Shown piece after piece: positions 8,916 through 17,200 of a DNA stretch of 64,000 nt; positions within the stretch are counted from its first letter, which is position 1; each line of letters starts with the position of its first letter. The DNA comes from JAGWRI01 sp035700805 (lineage in GTDB: Bacteria; Gemmatimonadota; Gemmatimonadetes; Gemmatimonadales; Gemmatimonadaceae), in assembly GCA_035700805.1 (NCBI GenBank), contig DASSOG010000050.1, positions 1 to 64,000 of the forward strand, given 5' to 3'. Below the pieces are notes generated by a model, which was given only the letters and a program-made list of their open reading frames with translations, made no database searches and was not told where the DNA came from. A program made the translations under genes and the position numbers.

Positions 8916-9344
8916 TCACGCCTGCTCCAGCCTGGCGTCGATGGTCATGGGTACGGCCGACAGCGCCTGCGACACGATGCACCCCGTCCTGGTGGCCTCG
9001 GCCAGCTTCTTGAACTCGGCCTCCGACACGCCCGGCGCCACGCCGCGCGTCACGAGGTCAATGCCCGTGATCTTGAATCCGGCGTCGCCCTTGTTCAGGC
9101 GGACCGTGGCCTTGGTGGTCACGCTCGTGGCGGTGTGCCCCGCCTTCTCCAGCGCGAGCGAGAGGGCCATGGAGTAGCACGCGGCATGCGCGGCACCGAT
9201 CATCTCCTCCGGATTCGTCTGCGCATTGCCCTCAAACCGGCTGGCAAACGAATACGCGCCCTTGAGGGCGCCCGATCCCACCTTGAAGCTGCCGTTGCCA
9301 TCCTTGAGGCCGCCGTTCCACGTTGCTTCTGCCTTGCGATCCAT
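8916..9344 (-). CDS. OsmC/Ohr family peroxiredoxin-like protein
   Basis: 142 aa, the normal length for the family. Both redox cysteines are in their expected settings: the first in GAAHAACYSMALS (about residue 57) and the second in RTGCIVSQAL. OsmC proteins reduce organic hydroperoxides in the cytoplasm using a lipoyl or thiol partner. The start at 9344 is chosen because GGAGGAG lies four bases upstream and the N-terminus MDRKAEATWNG fits the family; the open frame continues upstream into unrelated sequence. It is closer to classical OsmC than to OhrA by its cysteine contexts, but I do not assign a symbol. Confidence 0.9.
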   Translation of the reverse strand: MDRKAEATWNGGLKDGNGSFKVGSGALKGAYSFASRFEGNAQTNPEEMIGAAHAACYSMALSLALEKAGHTATSVTTKATVRLNKGDAGFKITGIDLVTRGVAPGVSEAEFKKLAEATRTGCIVSQALSAVPMTIDARLEQA

Positions 9345-9514
9345 CGCTCTCCTCCCGTCGTGAACATGCCAGATACAAACCCCCGCCTGCCCTGGCCGGG
9401 GGGTGGAATCCGATCGTGAAACTCCTGTCTTGAAGTTTAACGGGGACGGCGGCCGGATGCGTCTTGACCCGCCCCGCACCGGGCGGCCGGCGGACCACCG
9501 CCTGACGTCCGCAG

Positions 9515-12106
9515 TCAGTCGCTGCGCAGGACGCGCATGGGGTCCACGCGGACCGCGCGGATGGCCGGGATCACGCACCCCGCCACGGTCATGGCCAGGA
9601 CCAGGATCGCGACGCCCGCCAGCGTGACGGGGTCGCCAGGCTCCACGCCGAACAGCACCGCGCGCATGGCATAGCCCGCGGCCAGCGCCAGCCCGATGCC
9701 CGGGATCAGGCCCGCGATGCCGAGCGCCACGCCGCGCACCAGCACCATCCGCACGACACTTCCCGCGCGCGCGCCCAGCGCCACGCGCACCCCTATCTCG
9801 CGCGCCCGCTGGGACACCGCCACGGCCAGCAGCCCGTGGATCCCCACGCCCGCCAGCAGGAAGGCCAGGACCGCCAGCATGCCGAGCACGCGGAGCTGCT
9901 CCGAGCGGGACGCCGTCTGCGCGGCCACGAGCTGTTCGAGCGTCTGCACGTCAATGATGGGCTGCGCGGGATCGACCTTGTGGATCACCTGTCGCGCGGC
10001 CGCCACGATGCTCGAGGGCGGCAGGGTCGTGCGGATGGCCAGGTCCTTGGGTGCATAGAAGGCCAGCCATCCGTCGCGCACCTGCGCGGCCGGAAAGTAC
10101 ACCTGTGGCTCACTCGGCCGTTCCAGGCCGCGCACCTTCACGTCGGCCACCACGCCGACAATCTCCCGCTGGTCAAACGCCATGGTGAAGCGCTGGCCGA
10201 TGGCCGAGCCGTTCGGCCAATACTTCTTTGCAAATGATTCACTCACCACCGCCACGTACGGCGACTGCTGCGTGTCATGGTCGCTCACATCGCGGCCGGC
10301 CTGCAACTGGATGCCGAGCGCGGCCAGGTAGCCGGGGGTCACGTACCGGATACTCGCCGAGCCCGACGCCCCGCGATCCACGGGCTGGCCGGGGACCTCC
10401 GCCGGCCAGATGCCGCCGCCAAAGGTGAGCGGCAGCCAGGACGTGTAGCCCGCCTGCGTGACCCCGGGAATCGCCTTGATCCCATCCAGCACCTGCTGGT
10501 AAAAGCGCTGGCGCGCCGCCACCGGCCCGTACTGGGGAAACGCCAGCGGCGTCCGCATGGTGATGACACCCGTGGTGTTGAACCCCGGGTCCACCTGGCG
10601 GATGCGCGCCACCGTGCGCAGCAGCAACCCCGCGGACACCAGCAGGACCACGCTCGCCGTCACCTCAAAGACCACCAGCGCCGCGCGCACCCGCTCCGCG
10701 CGACCGCCCATGGCGCCGCGTCCGGAGCGGAGCGTGTCAAACCCGTTGCGGCGGCTGCCCCGCCAGGCCGGCACCACGGCAAACGCCAGGCTGGTGACCA
10801 GCGTCAGGACGCCGGCCGCCGCCAGCACCCGGACATCCACCGAGGGCACGCCCGCCACGGGAAGGTTCGAGGGCACGAGGCGCGCCAGCAGCGGCACGGC
10901 CAGCATTCCGACGGCGATGCCTGCGGCCCAGCCCAGCCCCACGAGCAGCAGCGTCTCCGTGAGCATCTGCCGCACCAGCCGCTCGCGCCCCGCCCCGAGC
11001 GCGGTGCGCACCGCCAGCTCCTGGCGCCGTGCCACGCCGCGCACGAGCAGCAGGTTGCCCAGGTTTGCGCACGCGATGAACAGGATGCACAGCGCCGCGC
11101 CCGAGAGCGTGAACAACAGCAGGCGCGACTGCTGCGACAGGTCGTCCCGCAGCCCCACCACCGTCGTGCCCAGTTGCTTGTCCGCCTGCGGATACTGCGC
11201 TTCCAGCCGCGACGCGATGATCGCGAGATCCGAGCGCGCCTGCGCCAGCGTCACGTCCGGCCGCAGTCGCGCCACCGAATACAGGGCATAGTTGGTCCGG
11301 TCGTCGTAGCCCGGCGCCGCCTTGTCAAACCGGAATGGCGTCCACACCTGGACAGTGCGCGCGGGAAACTGGAAGTCCCGCGGCATCACGCCAATCACTT
11401 CGTATGCGACGCCGTCCAGCGTCAGCGACTGCCCCACCACCGCGCGGTCCCCGCCGAACTGGGATTGCCAGAACCCGTAACTCAGCAGAAGCGTGGGCGT
11501 CGCGCCCGGCCGGTCGTCGGCGGCGGTGAGATCGCGGCCGATCATGGGCCGGACGCCCAGCGTCCCGAGCAGGTCGTGCGTCACATACTCGCCGGCCACC
11601 CGCACGGGCGCCTGCGGCGTCACCATGTTCGCGGCGAAACCCATATACGCCGCCATGGACGAGAACGACCGGTTGCCGGCCTTGAGGTCGTCGAAGTTGG
11701 CGGGCGCCAGCTCCAGGTGGGCATAGCCCGGCAGCCGCCCCCACACCCGCACCAGCTTATCAGGATGTACAAATGGCAGCGGGCGCACGAAGACGAAATC
11801 CGTGACCGAGAGCGCCGCCGCCGTGGCCCCCACGCCCAGTGCCATGACCAGCACCGCGGTGAGCGCGAACCCCCACGATCGCGTCAGCGACCGGCGTGCG
11901 AACCGCACGTCCTGGCGCAGGATGTCCCAATGCACGGCCAGGGCGTTCCCCACCACCTCGGGCACGGTCTCCAGCCAGAGCGCCGCGCGCGCGCCCGCGC
12001 TTCCGGCCGCGGTCCGTCGGGCCGCGAACGCCTGGCGCAATTCGGCGCCGAACTCACGCCGGAACGACGCCGGATACAGCAGCAGGAGCAGGCGATAGAG
12101 GCGCAT
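9515..12106 (-). CDS. ABC transporter permease, ADOP/MacB-FtsX type
   Basis: 863 aa. An N-terminal segment (MRLYRLLLLLYPASFRREFG) precedes two repeats of a periplasmic MacB core plus FtsX helices: the first begins near LTRSWGFALTAVLVMALGVG, the second near LVVFEVTASVVLLVSAG. There is no ATP-binding domain, as is usual for the 'acidobacterial duplicated orphan permease' family, which is partnered by a PadR regulator. Its start codon overlaps the PadR stop (TGATG), so expression is coupled. The protein is likely an inner-membrane mechanotransmission module acting on an envelope substrate; the substrate and ATPase partner are unknown. Confidence 0.92.
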   Translation of the reverse strand: MRLYRLLLLLYPASFRREFGAELRQAFAARRTAAGSAGARAALWLETVPEVVGNALAVHWDILRQDVRFARRSLTRSWGFALTAVLVMALGVGATAAALSVTDFVFVRPLPFVHPDKLVRVWGRLPGYAHLELAPANFDDLKAGNRSFSSMAAYMGFAANMVTPQAPVRVAGEYVTHDLLGTLGVRPMIGRDLTAADDRPGATPTLLLSYGFWQSQFGGDRAVVGQSLTLDGVAYEVIGVMPRDFQFPARTVQVWTPFRFDKAAPGYDDRTNYALYSVARLRPDVTLAQARSDLAIIASRLEAQYPQADKQLGTTVVGLRDDLSQQSRLLLFTLSGAALCILFIACANLGNLLLVRGVARRQELAVRTALGAGRERLVRQMLTETLLLVGLGWAAGIAVGMLAVPLLARLVPSNLPVAGVPSVDVRVLAAAGVLTLVTSLAFAVVPAWRGSRRNGFDTLRSGRGAMGGRAERVRAALVVFEVTASVVLLVSAGLLLRTVARIRQVDPGFNTTGVITMRTPLAFPQYGPVAARQRFYQQVLDGIKAIPGVTQAGYTSWLPLTFGGGIWPAEVPGQPVDRGASGSASIRYVTPGYLAALGIQLQAGRDVSDHDTQQSPYVAVVSESFAKKYWPNGSAIGQRFTMAFDQREIVGVVADVKVRGLERPSEPQVYFPAAQVRDGWLAFYAPKDLAIRTTLPPSSIVAAARQVIHKVDPAQPIIDVQTLEQLVAAQTASRSEQLRVLGMLAVLAFLLAGVGIHGLLAVAVSQRAREIGVRVALGARAGSVVRMVLVRGVALGIAGLIPGIGLALAAGYAMRAVLFGVEPGDPVTLAGVAILVLAMTVAGCVIPAIRAVRVDPMRVLRSD

Positions 12107-12468
12107 CAGGCCTTCCGGGGCACGAGTCCGGTGGCGCGCGCCATGCGCACCAGGTCCTCCAGCCGTCCCGCCTCGGCGCGCGCCACGGCCATGCCGAGCG
12201 AGGTCAGGCGATAGTAGCGACGGCGCTCATCGTCCAGCTCGGGCGCGGGCCGAGTGCGGGGCTCGGTGATCAGCCCCTGGTCGAGCATCCGCTGCACCGA
12301 GCGATACAGCGTTCCCGGGCTCAGCCGCAGCCGGCCACCGGTACGCTCGGCGACGTCCTGGATGATGGCGTAGCCATGGCGGTCGCCCTCGGCCAGCGCC
12401 ATGAGGATATGGAGCGTGGCGGCGGGCAGCGGGAGGAAGCCCTGCACTTCATCGTGGGTATGTGACAT
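12106..12468 (-). CDS. PadR family transcriptional regulator
   Basis: 120 aa. The winged-helix signature is clear: LHILMALAEGDRHGYAIIQD, then LSPGTLYRSVQRMLDQGLI, then RRRYYRLTSLGMAVARAE. PadR proteins are usually autorepressors of a linked membrane or transport gene. Here the gene overlaps the downstream ADOP permease by one base and has a perfect palindrome seven bases upstream of its start. There is no convincing ribosome-binding site, so a leaderless message is possible. The short C-terminal helix after the wing suggests the small PadR-s2 type. Confidence 0.93.
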   Translation of the reverse strand: MSHTHDEVQGFLPLPAATLHILMALAEGDRHGYAIIQDVAERTGGRLRLSPGTLYRSVQRMLDQGLITEPRTRPAPELDDERRRYYRLTSLGMAVARAEAGRLEDLVRMARATGLVPRKA

Positions 12469-12475
12469 GCAGCCA

Positions 12476-12496
12476 ATATATCCACGCTGGATATAT
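12476..12496. promoter_or_regulatory. Probable PadR operator
   Basis: ATATATCCA-CGC-TGGATATAT, a perfect 9-bp inverted repeat with a 3-base spacer, ending seven bases before the padR start. It is an AT-rich island in otherwise GC-rich sequence and overlaps where a -10 element would sit, which is the expected geometry for PadR autorepression. Confidence 0.7.
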
Positions 12497-12532
12497 GCGC
12501 AATGGGTACATGCCGGCCCGGCGGCGCGACTC

Positions 12533-13381
12533 TCAGATCACGTCGCGCGAGATGATCGTCCAGTCCTGGGCTGCGTGGCCGTCGGCCAGCCACCGATCCA
12601 GCTCCGCCGCCACCGCGGGGATGAACTTGAGCGGGGCGTCGCCGGCCTGCGCGGCCTCGATCATGAGGCGCGTGTCCTTGCGCGCCATGGCCAGGTTCCA
12701 GGAGGGCTGGTCGTATTCCCCTTCGAGCATACGCCGCAACCGCGCCGGCAGCATCGCGCCGGGGTTGAACTTGCTGAAGAGCTGCACGATGTCCGCCGGC
12801 GGGATGTCCTGCGACTTGGCCAGCCCCAGCACGTCCGTGAGCCCGGCCACCATGGAGACGAGGAAGAGGTTGCCAATGAGCTTCATCCCCGCGGCGCGCG
12901 CGGATACCGGGCCAAAGTACAGGAGCTTGCCCGTCATAGGCGCCAGCGCGGGCTCCAGCCGGTGGAACAGCGCGTGGTCGCCTGAGGCGAGCATGAATCC
13001 CGTGGCGTCTTCCGCGTTCTTCGGGCCCATGAACACCGGCGCGTGCTGAAAGGGGAACCCCGCGGCCGCCCATTGCTTCACGCGGCCGGCCGCGCCGCTG
13101 GGCGACGTGGTGGTGTGATCCACGATTGACACGCCCGCCCCCAGGCCGGCGCGGCACTGTGCGAGCACCGCATCCACCGCCGCGTCGTCCGAGAGGCAGA
13201 CGTGCACGCGCTCCGCCCCCCGCACCGCCTCGGCCGCATCCGCAAAGGCGCGGGCTCCGTGAGTCTCCAGGGCCCGGGCCTTGTCCCCCGAGCGATTCCA
13301 CACCTGCACCTTCTCACCGCGTCGGAGCGCCGCGCGCACGAACGCCGATCCCAGCAGTCCCGTTCCAAGCCATGCAATCAT
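12533..13381 (-). CDS. NAD(P)-dependent oxidoreductase, 3-hydroxyisobutyrate dehydrogenase-like
   Basis: 282 aa. It begins with the Rossmann motif MIAWLGTGLLGSAF (GxGxxG at residues 6-11) and has the substrate-binding segment DHTTTSPSGAAGRV with the family's conserved Ser/Gly pattern, then the catalytic-lysine region GMKLIGNLFLV. The length fits beta-hydroxyacid dehydrogenases. I place the start at 13381 because AGGTGG-like sequence lies about 7 bases upstream and the dinucleotide fold starts there; the frame open to 13705 has no family similarity. The substrate is not determined; succinic semialdehyde/glyoxylate reductase-like enzymes share this plan. Confidence 0.88.
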   Translation of the reverse strand: MIAWLGTGLLGSAFVRAALRRGEKVQVWNRSGDKARALETHGARAFADAAEAVRGAERVHVCLSDDAAVDAVLAQCRAGLGAGVSIVDHTTTSPSGAAGRVKQWAAAGFPFQHAPVFMGPKNAEDATGFMLASGDHALFHRLEPALAPMTGKLLYFGPVSARAAGMKLIGNLFLVSMVAGLTDVLGLAKSQDIPPADIVQLFSKFNPGAMLPARLRRMLEGEYDQPSWNLAMARKDTRLMIEAAQAGDAPLKFIPAVAAELDRWLADGHAAQDWTIISRDVI

Positions 13382-13395
13382 CTGAGCCACCTCCA

Positions 13396-13730
13396 ATGCT
13401 TCAATATGGCAGCACGCGCCGCTGGATGCGGGAGGGGCACACCGTGACCGTGACCGTGACCGTGCACGGGGAGCCCGCGGTGGAAATTCGTCCGAGGGCT
13501 GCGGGAAGCCCCGGCATCGAATCCCGGATCGCGCTGCTGAAAGCCGGGTGCTGGGCGCGGGGTGCCTGCGTGGCGCGGACTGCTGGCATCTGGCGACCGC
13601 CCTGTATGTGGCCGACGATCCCGGTGCGATGGCCTTCATCACGCTCGATACCGCGCAACGGCGGACCGCCAAGGCGCTGGGGTTTGTGGTCCAGGCGGGT
13701 GGCATCCACCACGAATCCCGGCAACGCTGA
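13396..13730 (+). pseudogene. Remnant Phd/YefM-type antitoxin fused to PIN (VapC) toxin tail
   Basis: From 13396 the first frame encodes the C-terminal part of a prevent-host-death antitoxin (REGHTVTVTVTVHGEPAVEI, then GIESRIALLKAG). From about 13548 a different frame encodes only the end of a PIN-domain ribonuclease (LRGADCWHLATALYVADD, then ITLDTAQRRTAKALGF, stop at 13730). The antitoxin N-terminus and the first two-thirds of the toxin are missing, and the two pieces are out of frame. This reads as an internal deletion across a vapBC-like module. A four-copy ACCGTG microsatellite at 13441-13464 lengthens the antitoxin's TVTV strand. Confidence 0.72.
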
Positions 13731-13752
13731 TCGGCGTTCGCCTATCGGGGCA

Positions 13753-13916
13753 TTACGGCCGTCTCGTCTCCCGCATCGCGCGATCCAGCAGGTCGCTGAC
13801 TTCGAGCCGGGCGGCCCAATCCGCCAGCCGTCCGCCTTCTCGGCGGGCGACATGCGCCGGTAGACCTCGAATTGCTTCTCCCATGCCTCAGGAGCAGTGT
13901 CGGCGGGTCTCGACAT
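13753..13916 (-). pseudogene. Small frameshifted gene of unknown function
   Basis: The ATG at 13916 starts a peptide containing AWEKQFEVYRRMSPAEKADG. A +1 shift at about 13830 restores a sensible continuation (LADWAARLEVSDLLDRAMRE) ending at a TAA at 13753-13755, for about 54 aa in all. Without the shift the frame runs into the antisense of the toxin scar. The 'YRRMSPAEK' opening resembles small proteins often encoded beside toxin-antitoxin or nucleotidyltransferase genes, but I cannot name a family. It may be a decayed member of the same module. Confidence 0.45.
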
Positions 13917-13985
13917 GGTGGACATTCCCATCAATACGGGCTTGCGAGCCCACGCCGCGCCATCGCGGCTGTCCGCCCCAAATCC

Positions 13986-15656
13986 TTACCTCCCCCGTGG
14001 CGGCACCGCGGGCATCGAATCCTTGGCGAACCTCGGCAACATCTGGTCCCGGTTCGCCAACCCGAGCACCACCGAAGCGGTGAGCACCGCGTTGTGCATC
14101 ACATCCTCCGGCACGATGCGCTCGTAGTTGTCGAGATTGGTATGCCAGGTGGTGCTGTTGTACTCGATGCCGTCCTGCTGCGTGCCGATGCCGGGCAAGC
14201 CGGCCACGGCAAACGCCCCGTTGTCGCTCCCGCCTTCCACGCGCGCGGACGACGCCGCGGCGCCAAACACCCCCCAGTCCTGGAACGGCTCCAGGTACTG
14301 CGCCAGGATGGCCGCCGCCGCGGGCGGCCCGAAGATGGTCGCGCCGCGCACGCGACCGGTGCCGTCATCGATGTTCCAGTATGCGTCGAGCTTGTCAAAG
14401 TCGCTGGTGGGCGCCTCGGCGCTGCCAAAATGGTTCTTCACATAGGCAAACGAACCGAGCAGCCCTTCTTCCTCGCCACTCCACAGGGCCACGCGAATGG
14501 TGCGGCGTGGCCTGGCGCCCACGGCTTCCAGGATGCGCACGGCCTCCATCATGATGGCGCAGCCGATGGCGTTGTCGGTGGCGCCGGTGGCGCTGGTCCA
14601 CGAATCCAGGTGCCCGCCCAGCATCACGACTTCATCGGCCTTGTCGGTGCCGGGAATCTCGGCCACGGTCACGTAGCTCGTCTTGCCCTCGGGGAAATAC
14701 CGGTTCTGGACGTTGAACTCCACGGTCACCGGCGTGCCATCCTGCATGATCCGGTAGATGCGGCCGGCGTCGTCGTTGCGCAGGATCACGGCCGGCGGCT
14801 GCGGCGTGGTGTCGTCGTAGATCTGGCCGGGTCCGTTCTGCGCGACGATCGCGCCCGGAATGCGCCCACCGCCCTGCGAGTTGAGGCGCAGCGCGGGCAT
14901 ATGCGTCTTCAGAAACGCCGTGACCTGCGTACTCACTTCGCGGGCGGACAGGTGACCTTCGGGCACCGGCGCGCCACCGCGCCCGCGTCCGAAGCCACGC
15001 CCGCCGCGAGCCGGCGCGTTCGGATCCCGCGGGGCGTACCGCGCCTTCACCTGATCGTCCGGCGTGCGCAGCGGGCGCGGGTTGAAGTTCACCGGCACTT
15101 CGGCCGGCTTGCCCACCATCACGATGCCGCCCGTCACCTTACCTGCCATGCTGGCGAGGTAGGCGTCCAGCTCCGCCTGCGTCGGCGCTTCGGGCGGATC
15201 GAGCAGCACCACGTTGCCGCGCACCGTGCCCTTGGTGGACGGCGACCAGGGGTTTGCCTCGAACTTGAGGTTGGCCGAGACCGGTGACGTGATGTAGCCC
15301 ACCGCCTTGCCGGGCATCCAGCCCACCCCGCGCCAGGTGAACGGCTCCAGGTGCGCGTTCTTCAGTCCGAAGTCGGTCATGGTCTTCACGGCCCAGTTGG
15401 CCGCGGCCACCTGGTTCGGCGAGCCGATCGGGCGGGGACCATACACGTCCGCCAGGTAGTGCTCGATCCACATGATCCTTGAGTGGTCCATCCCTTCGGC
15501 CCGGATCTTCGCGTTCATCGCCGTATCAATCGGCTCACTCGGCTGCTGGGCCTGGAGCGCGAAGCCGCCGGACACCAGGCTGGCGGCCAGCAGGACGAAC
15601 AGGGCGTTCAGGGGCCGCGACGTAACGCGGCGAGGGAGGATCGACATGACGGGCAT
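13986..15656 (-). CDS. Exported M28 family zinc metallopeptidase
   Basis: 556 aa with a signal peptide (hydrophobic run NALFVLLAASLVSGG). The two-zinc M28 site is complete: H349 (GGHLDSW), D361 (GATDNAIG), E395/E396 (SGEEEGLLGS), D430 (NIDDGTG) and H505 (TTWHTNLDNYERI). A PA-like inserted region lies between about 130 and 330 and contains an Arg/Gly low-complexity loop (ARGGRGFGRGRGG, around 216-228). It probably acts in the periplasm or outside the cell as an aminopeptidase or carboxypeptidase. A second candidate start is Met4. It is divergent from the lipoprotein gene at 15917. Confidence 0.93.
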   Translation of the reverse strand: MPVMSILPRRVTSRPLNALFVLLAASLVSGGFALQAQQPSEPIDTAMNAKIRAEGMDHSRIMWIEHYLADVYGPRPIGSPNQVAAANWAVKTMTDFGLKNAHLEPFTWRGVGWMPGKAVGYITSPVSANLKFEANPWSPSTKGTVRGNVVLLDPPEAPTQAELDAYLASMAGKVTGGIVMVGKPAEVPVNFNPRPLRTPDDQVKARYAPRDPNAPARGGRGFGRGRGGAPVPEGHLSAREVSTQVTAFLKTHMPALRLNSQGGGRIPGAIVAQNGPGQIYDDTTPQPPAVILRNDDAGRIYRIMQDGTPVTVEFNVQNRYFPEGKTSYVTVAEIPGTDKADEVVMLGGHLDSWTSATGATDNAIGCAIMMEAVRILEAVGARPRRTIRVALWSGEEEGLLGSFAYVKNHFGSAEAPTSDFDKLDAYWNIDDGTGRVRGATIFGPPAAAAILAQYLEPFQDWGVFGAAASSARVEGGSDNGAFAVAGLPGIGTQQDGIEYNSTTWHTNLDNYERIVPEDVMHNAVLTASVVLGLANRDQMLPRFAKDSMPAVPPRGR

Positions 15657-15705
15657 CCGGTGGGGGTGGGAGGTGCAACGGTCACGGACATCCTACCATA
15701 CGCAG

Positions 15706-15759
15706 CAGCTCCCGCGGACGTTCGGCAGGCGCCGACCAACAGCTCCCGCGGACGTTCGG
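15706..15759. repeat. Pair of 20-bp direct repeats in intergenic region
   Basis: The sequence CAGCTCCCGCGGACGTTCGG occurs at 15706-15725 and again at 15740-15759, 34 bp apart, in the 260-bp divergent gap between the M28 peptidase and the small lipoprotein. The core CCGCGG is itself palindromic. It may be a duplicated regulator site; no terminator or additional gene is seen in this gap. Confidence 0.55.
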
Positions 15760-15916
15760 AATGGGCCCTGCGGCGCCTGCCCGGGCTCGAGCGACACGCC
15801 GACTGCACCGGCGCTGCCCCCGTCGCTAAGTTTTGGGCGCCGGGCCCGGGCGGACCGCCCTGGACGCACCGGACGGGACCGTCCGCGTGACCGACCCGAA
15901 GGATTGAGGGAACTAA

Positions 15917-16351
15917 ATGCGTAAAGTAGTAAGTTTCGTCAGCCTGCTGGCGCTGGGCGCCTGCAACACGCCGTTCAACCCGAATTTGCTCCCAGGGAGC
16001 CTGGCCGGTACCTGGTCCGGCTCACTGTCCTCGGCTGGAGTGAGCGTGGCGACGGTGCAACTGTCGCTGATGCCGAGCCCGGATGCCCGGCCCGGAACAC
16101 CGAGCCGCGTGACGGAATGGACGGTGAGCGGCCACTGGTCCATGACGCTGCCGAGCGCCGCGGACAGCGGCACCGCCTCCGGCAAGGGCACCGGCCCGAA
16201 CCAGTTCATGCACTTCACGTTGCAGGGCGCCAGCGACTGCTCCATCGTGATGGTCGGTTTGCGAATTGGCGGCTCGTCCATCAACGGGACCTACACCGCC
16301 TCGTCGTGCGCCGTGCCCGACAGCGGCACGTTCAGCATCACCAAGCAGTAA
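15917..16351 (+). CDS. Small lipoprotein of unknown function
   Basis: 144 aa. The N-terminus is a short lipoprotein signal (MRKVVSFVSLLALGAC) with Cys16 as the lipidation site. The mature part starts NTPFNP and has beta-rich, Gly/Ser-rich sequence (LAGTWSGSL, FMHFTLQGA, INGTYTASSC, GTFSITKQ), a pattern seen in lipocalin-like or DUF-type lipoproteins that open with 'GTWSG'. Two cysteines (in SDCSIV and ASSC) could form a disulfide. GAGGGA about seven bases upstream supports the start. No family is assigned; an envelope location is the only secure inference. Confidence 0.72.
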   Translation: MRKVVSFVSLLALGACNTPFNPNLLPGSLAGTWSGSLSSAGVSVATVQLSLMPSPDARPGTPSRVTEWTVSGHWSMTLPSAADSGTASGKGTGPNQFMHFTLQGASDCSIVMVGLRIGGSSINGTYTASSCAVPDSGTFSITKQ

Positions 16352-16387
16352 CGAAGTCCCCGGGGCGCCCGATGCCTGGCGCAAGCG

Positions 16388-17164
16388 CTAGAACGTGACC
16401 TGGACCCCCATGGTCAACAGACGATCGGTGGTCCCGAAATACTCGGGCGGGGGCGGACCACCCCCGAAATTATTGGAGTCGTTGGGCTTGGCGGGCGGAT
16501 CGCTGTTGTACTGCACGGCGTAGCTCACCCTGATCCCAACGTGCGCCGAGATCGGTGCCACGAGCGACGACTGGGTGTTCAAGCGATACGCGCCGCTGGT
16601 CGTGAGCGCGGGCAGGTATTCCACGAGCTGCTGGAAGTACGCCGCCTTGCTGAACGTGTGTTCGTAGTCGGCCGCCACGCGTGCAGCCGAAAAGTTCTCC
16701 GTGGTGTCGTTCACGCCGGCCTGCTGCGTCAGCACACCACCGGCGTCGATGGCCAGTGAATCCTGCGGCGCCTGCACGGCCTTCCAATTGACGCCAAGCT
16801 GCTCGTTGGTCCGCCGGTTGAACCCGGCAAACGGGTTCCGCTCAAACGACACCCCGGTAAACAGGCCGAGCCTCGGCGCAAAGGCGTAGTCGGCGCGCCC
16901 AGCGACGAGGAACTGGTTGGCCGACTCCACGCCCTTGGCCTGCCCCTGCACGTACGCCGCCGTCTGCTTCAGCGTCCATTGTCCGTCGGCGCGAACGATT
17001 TTCTCGCCGATGTTCAGCGTGGAGAGCTGCGTGTTTCCGCTCGCGCTCACATACCCCAGGTCCCCGGTAAAGGACGTGCTGGGTCTGGCCGTCTGCGCGG
17101 CGGCCGCGGCGGCCGCGGCGGCCGTGGCCAGGACGGCCGTGGCCGCAAATAGCAATTTTTGCAA
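16388..17164 (-). CDS. DUF481 family outer-membrane beta-barrel-like protein
   Basis: About 258 aa. An alanine-rich signal peptide (LLFAATAVLATAAAAAAAAA) is followed by the DUF481 opening FTGDLGYVSASGNTQLSTLN and repeating aromatic-polar strands, ending in VQVTF with a C-terminal Phe as in barrel proteins. DUF481 proteins include salt-stress-induced YdiY-like outer-membrane proteins. I take a TTG start at 17164, because GGGGAG lies six bases upstream and it puts the basic residue right before the hydrophobic core; a GTG at 17188 in frame is the alternative. It is convergent with the small lipoprotein. Confidence 0.82.
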   Translation of the reverse strand: MQKLLFAATAVLATAAAAAAAAAQTARPSTSFTGDLGYVSASGNTQLSTLNIGEKIVRADGQWTLKQTAAYVQGQAKGVESANQFLVAGRADYAFAPRLGLFTGVSFERNPFAGFNRRTNEQLGVNWKAVQAPQDSLAIDAGGVLTQQAGVNDTTENFSAARVAADYEHTFSKAAYFQQLVEYLPALTTSGAYRLNTQSSLVAPISAHVGIRVSYAVQYNSDPPAKPNDSNNFGGGPPPPEYFGTTDRLLTMGVQVTF

Positions 17165-17200
17165 GGGGTGCTCCCCTGAGTTTCCCACCCGCCGGCCCGA

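Noticed and set aside
13126..13863. One continuous plus-strand gene of 245 codons across the toxin-antitoxin scar
   Set aside because: Its first part is the complement of the dehydrogenase gene; only the region after 13396 has antitoxin similarity, and the toxin tail is in another frame.
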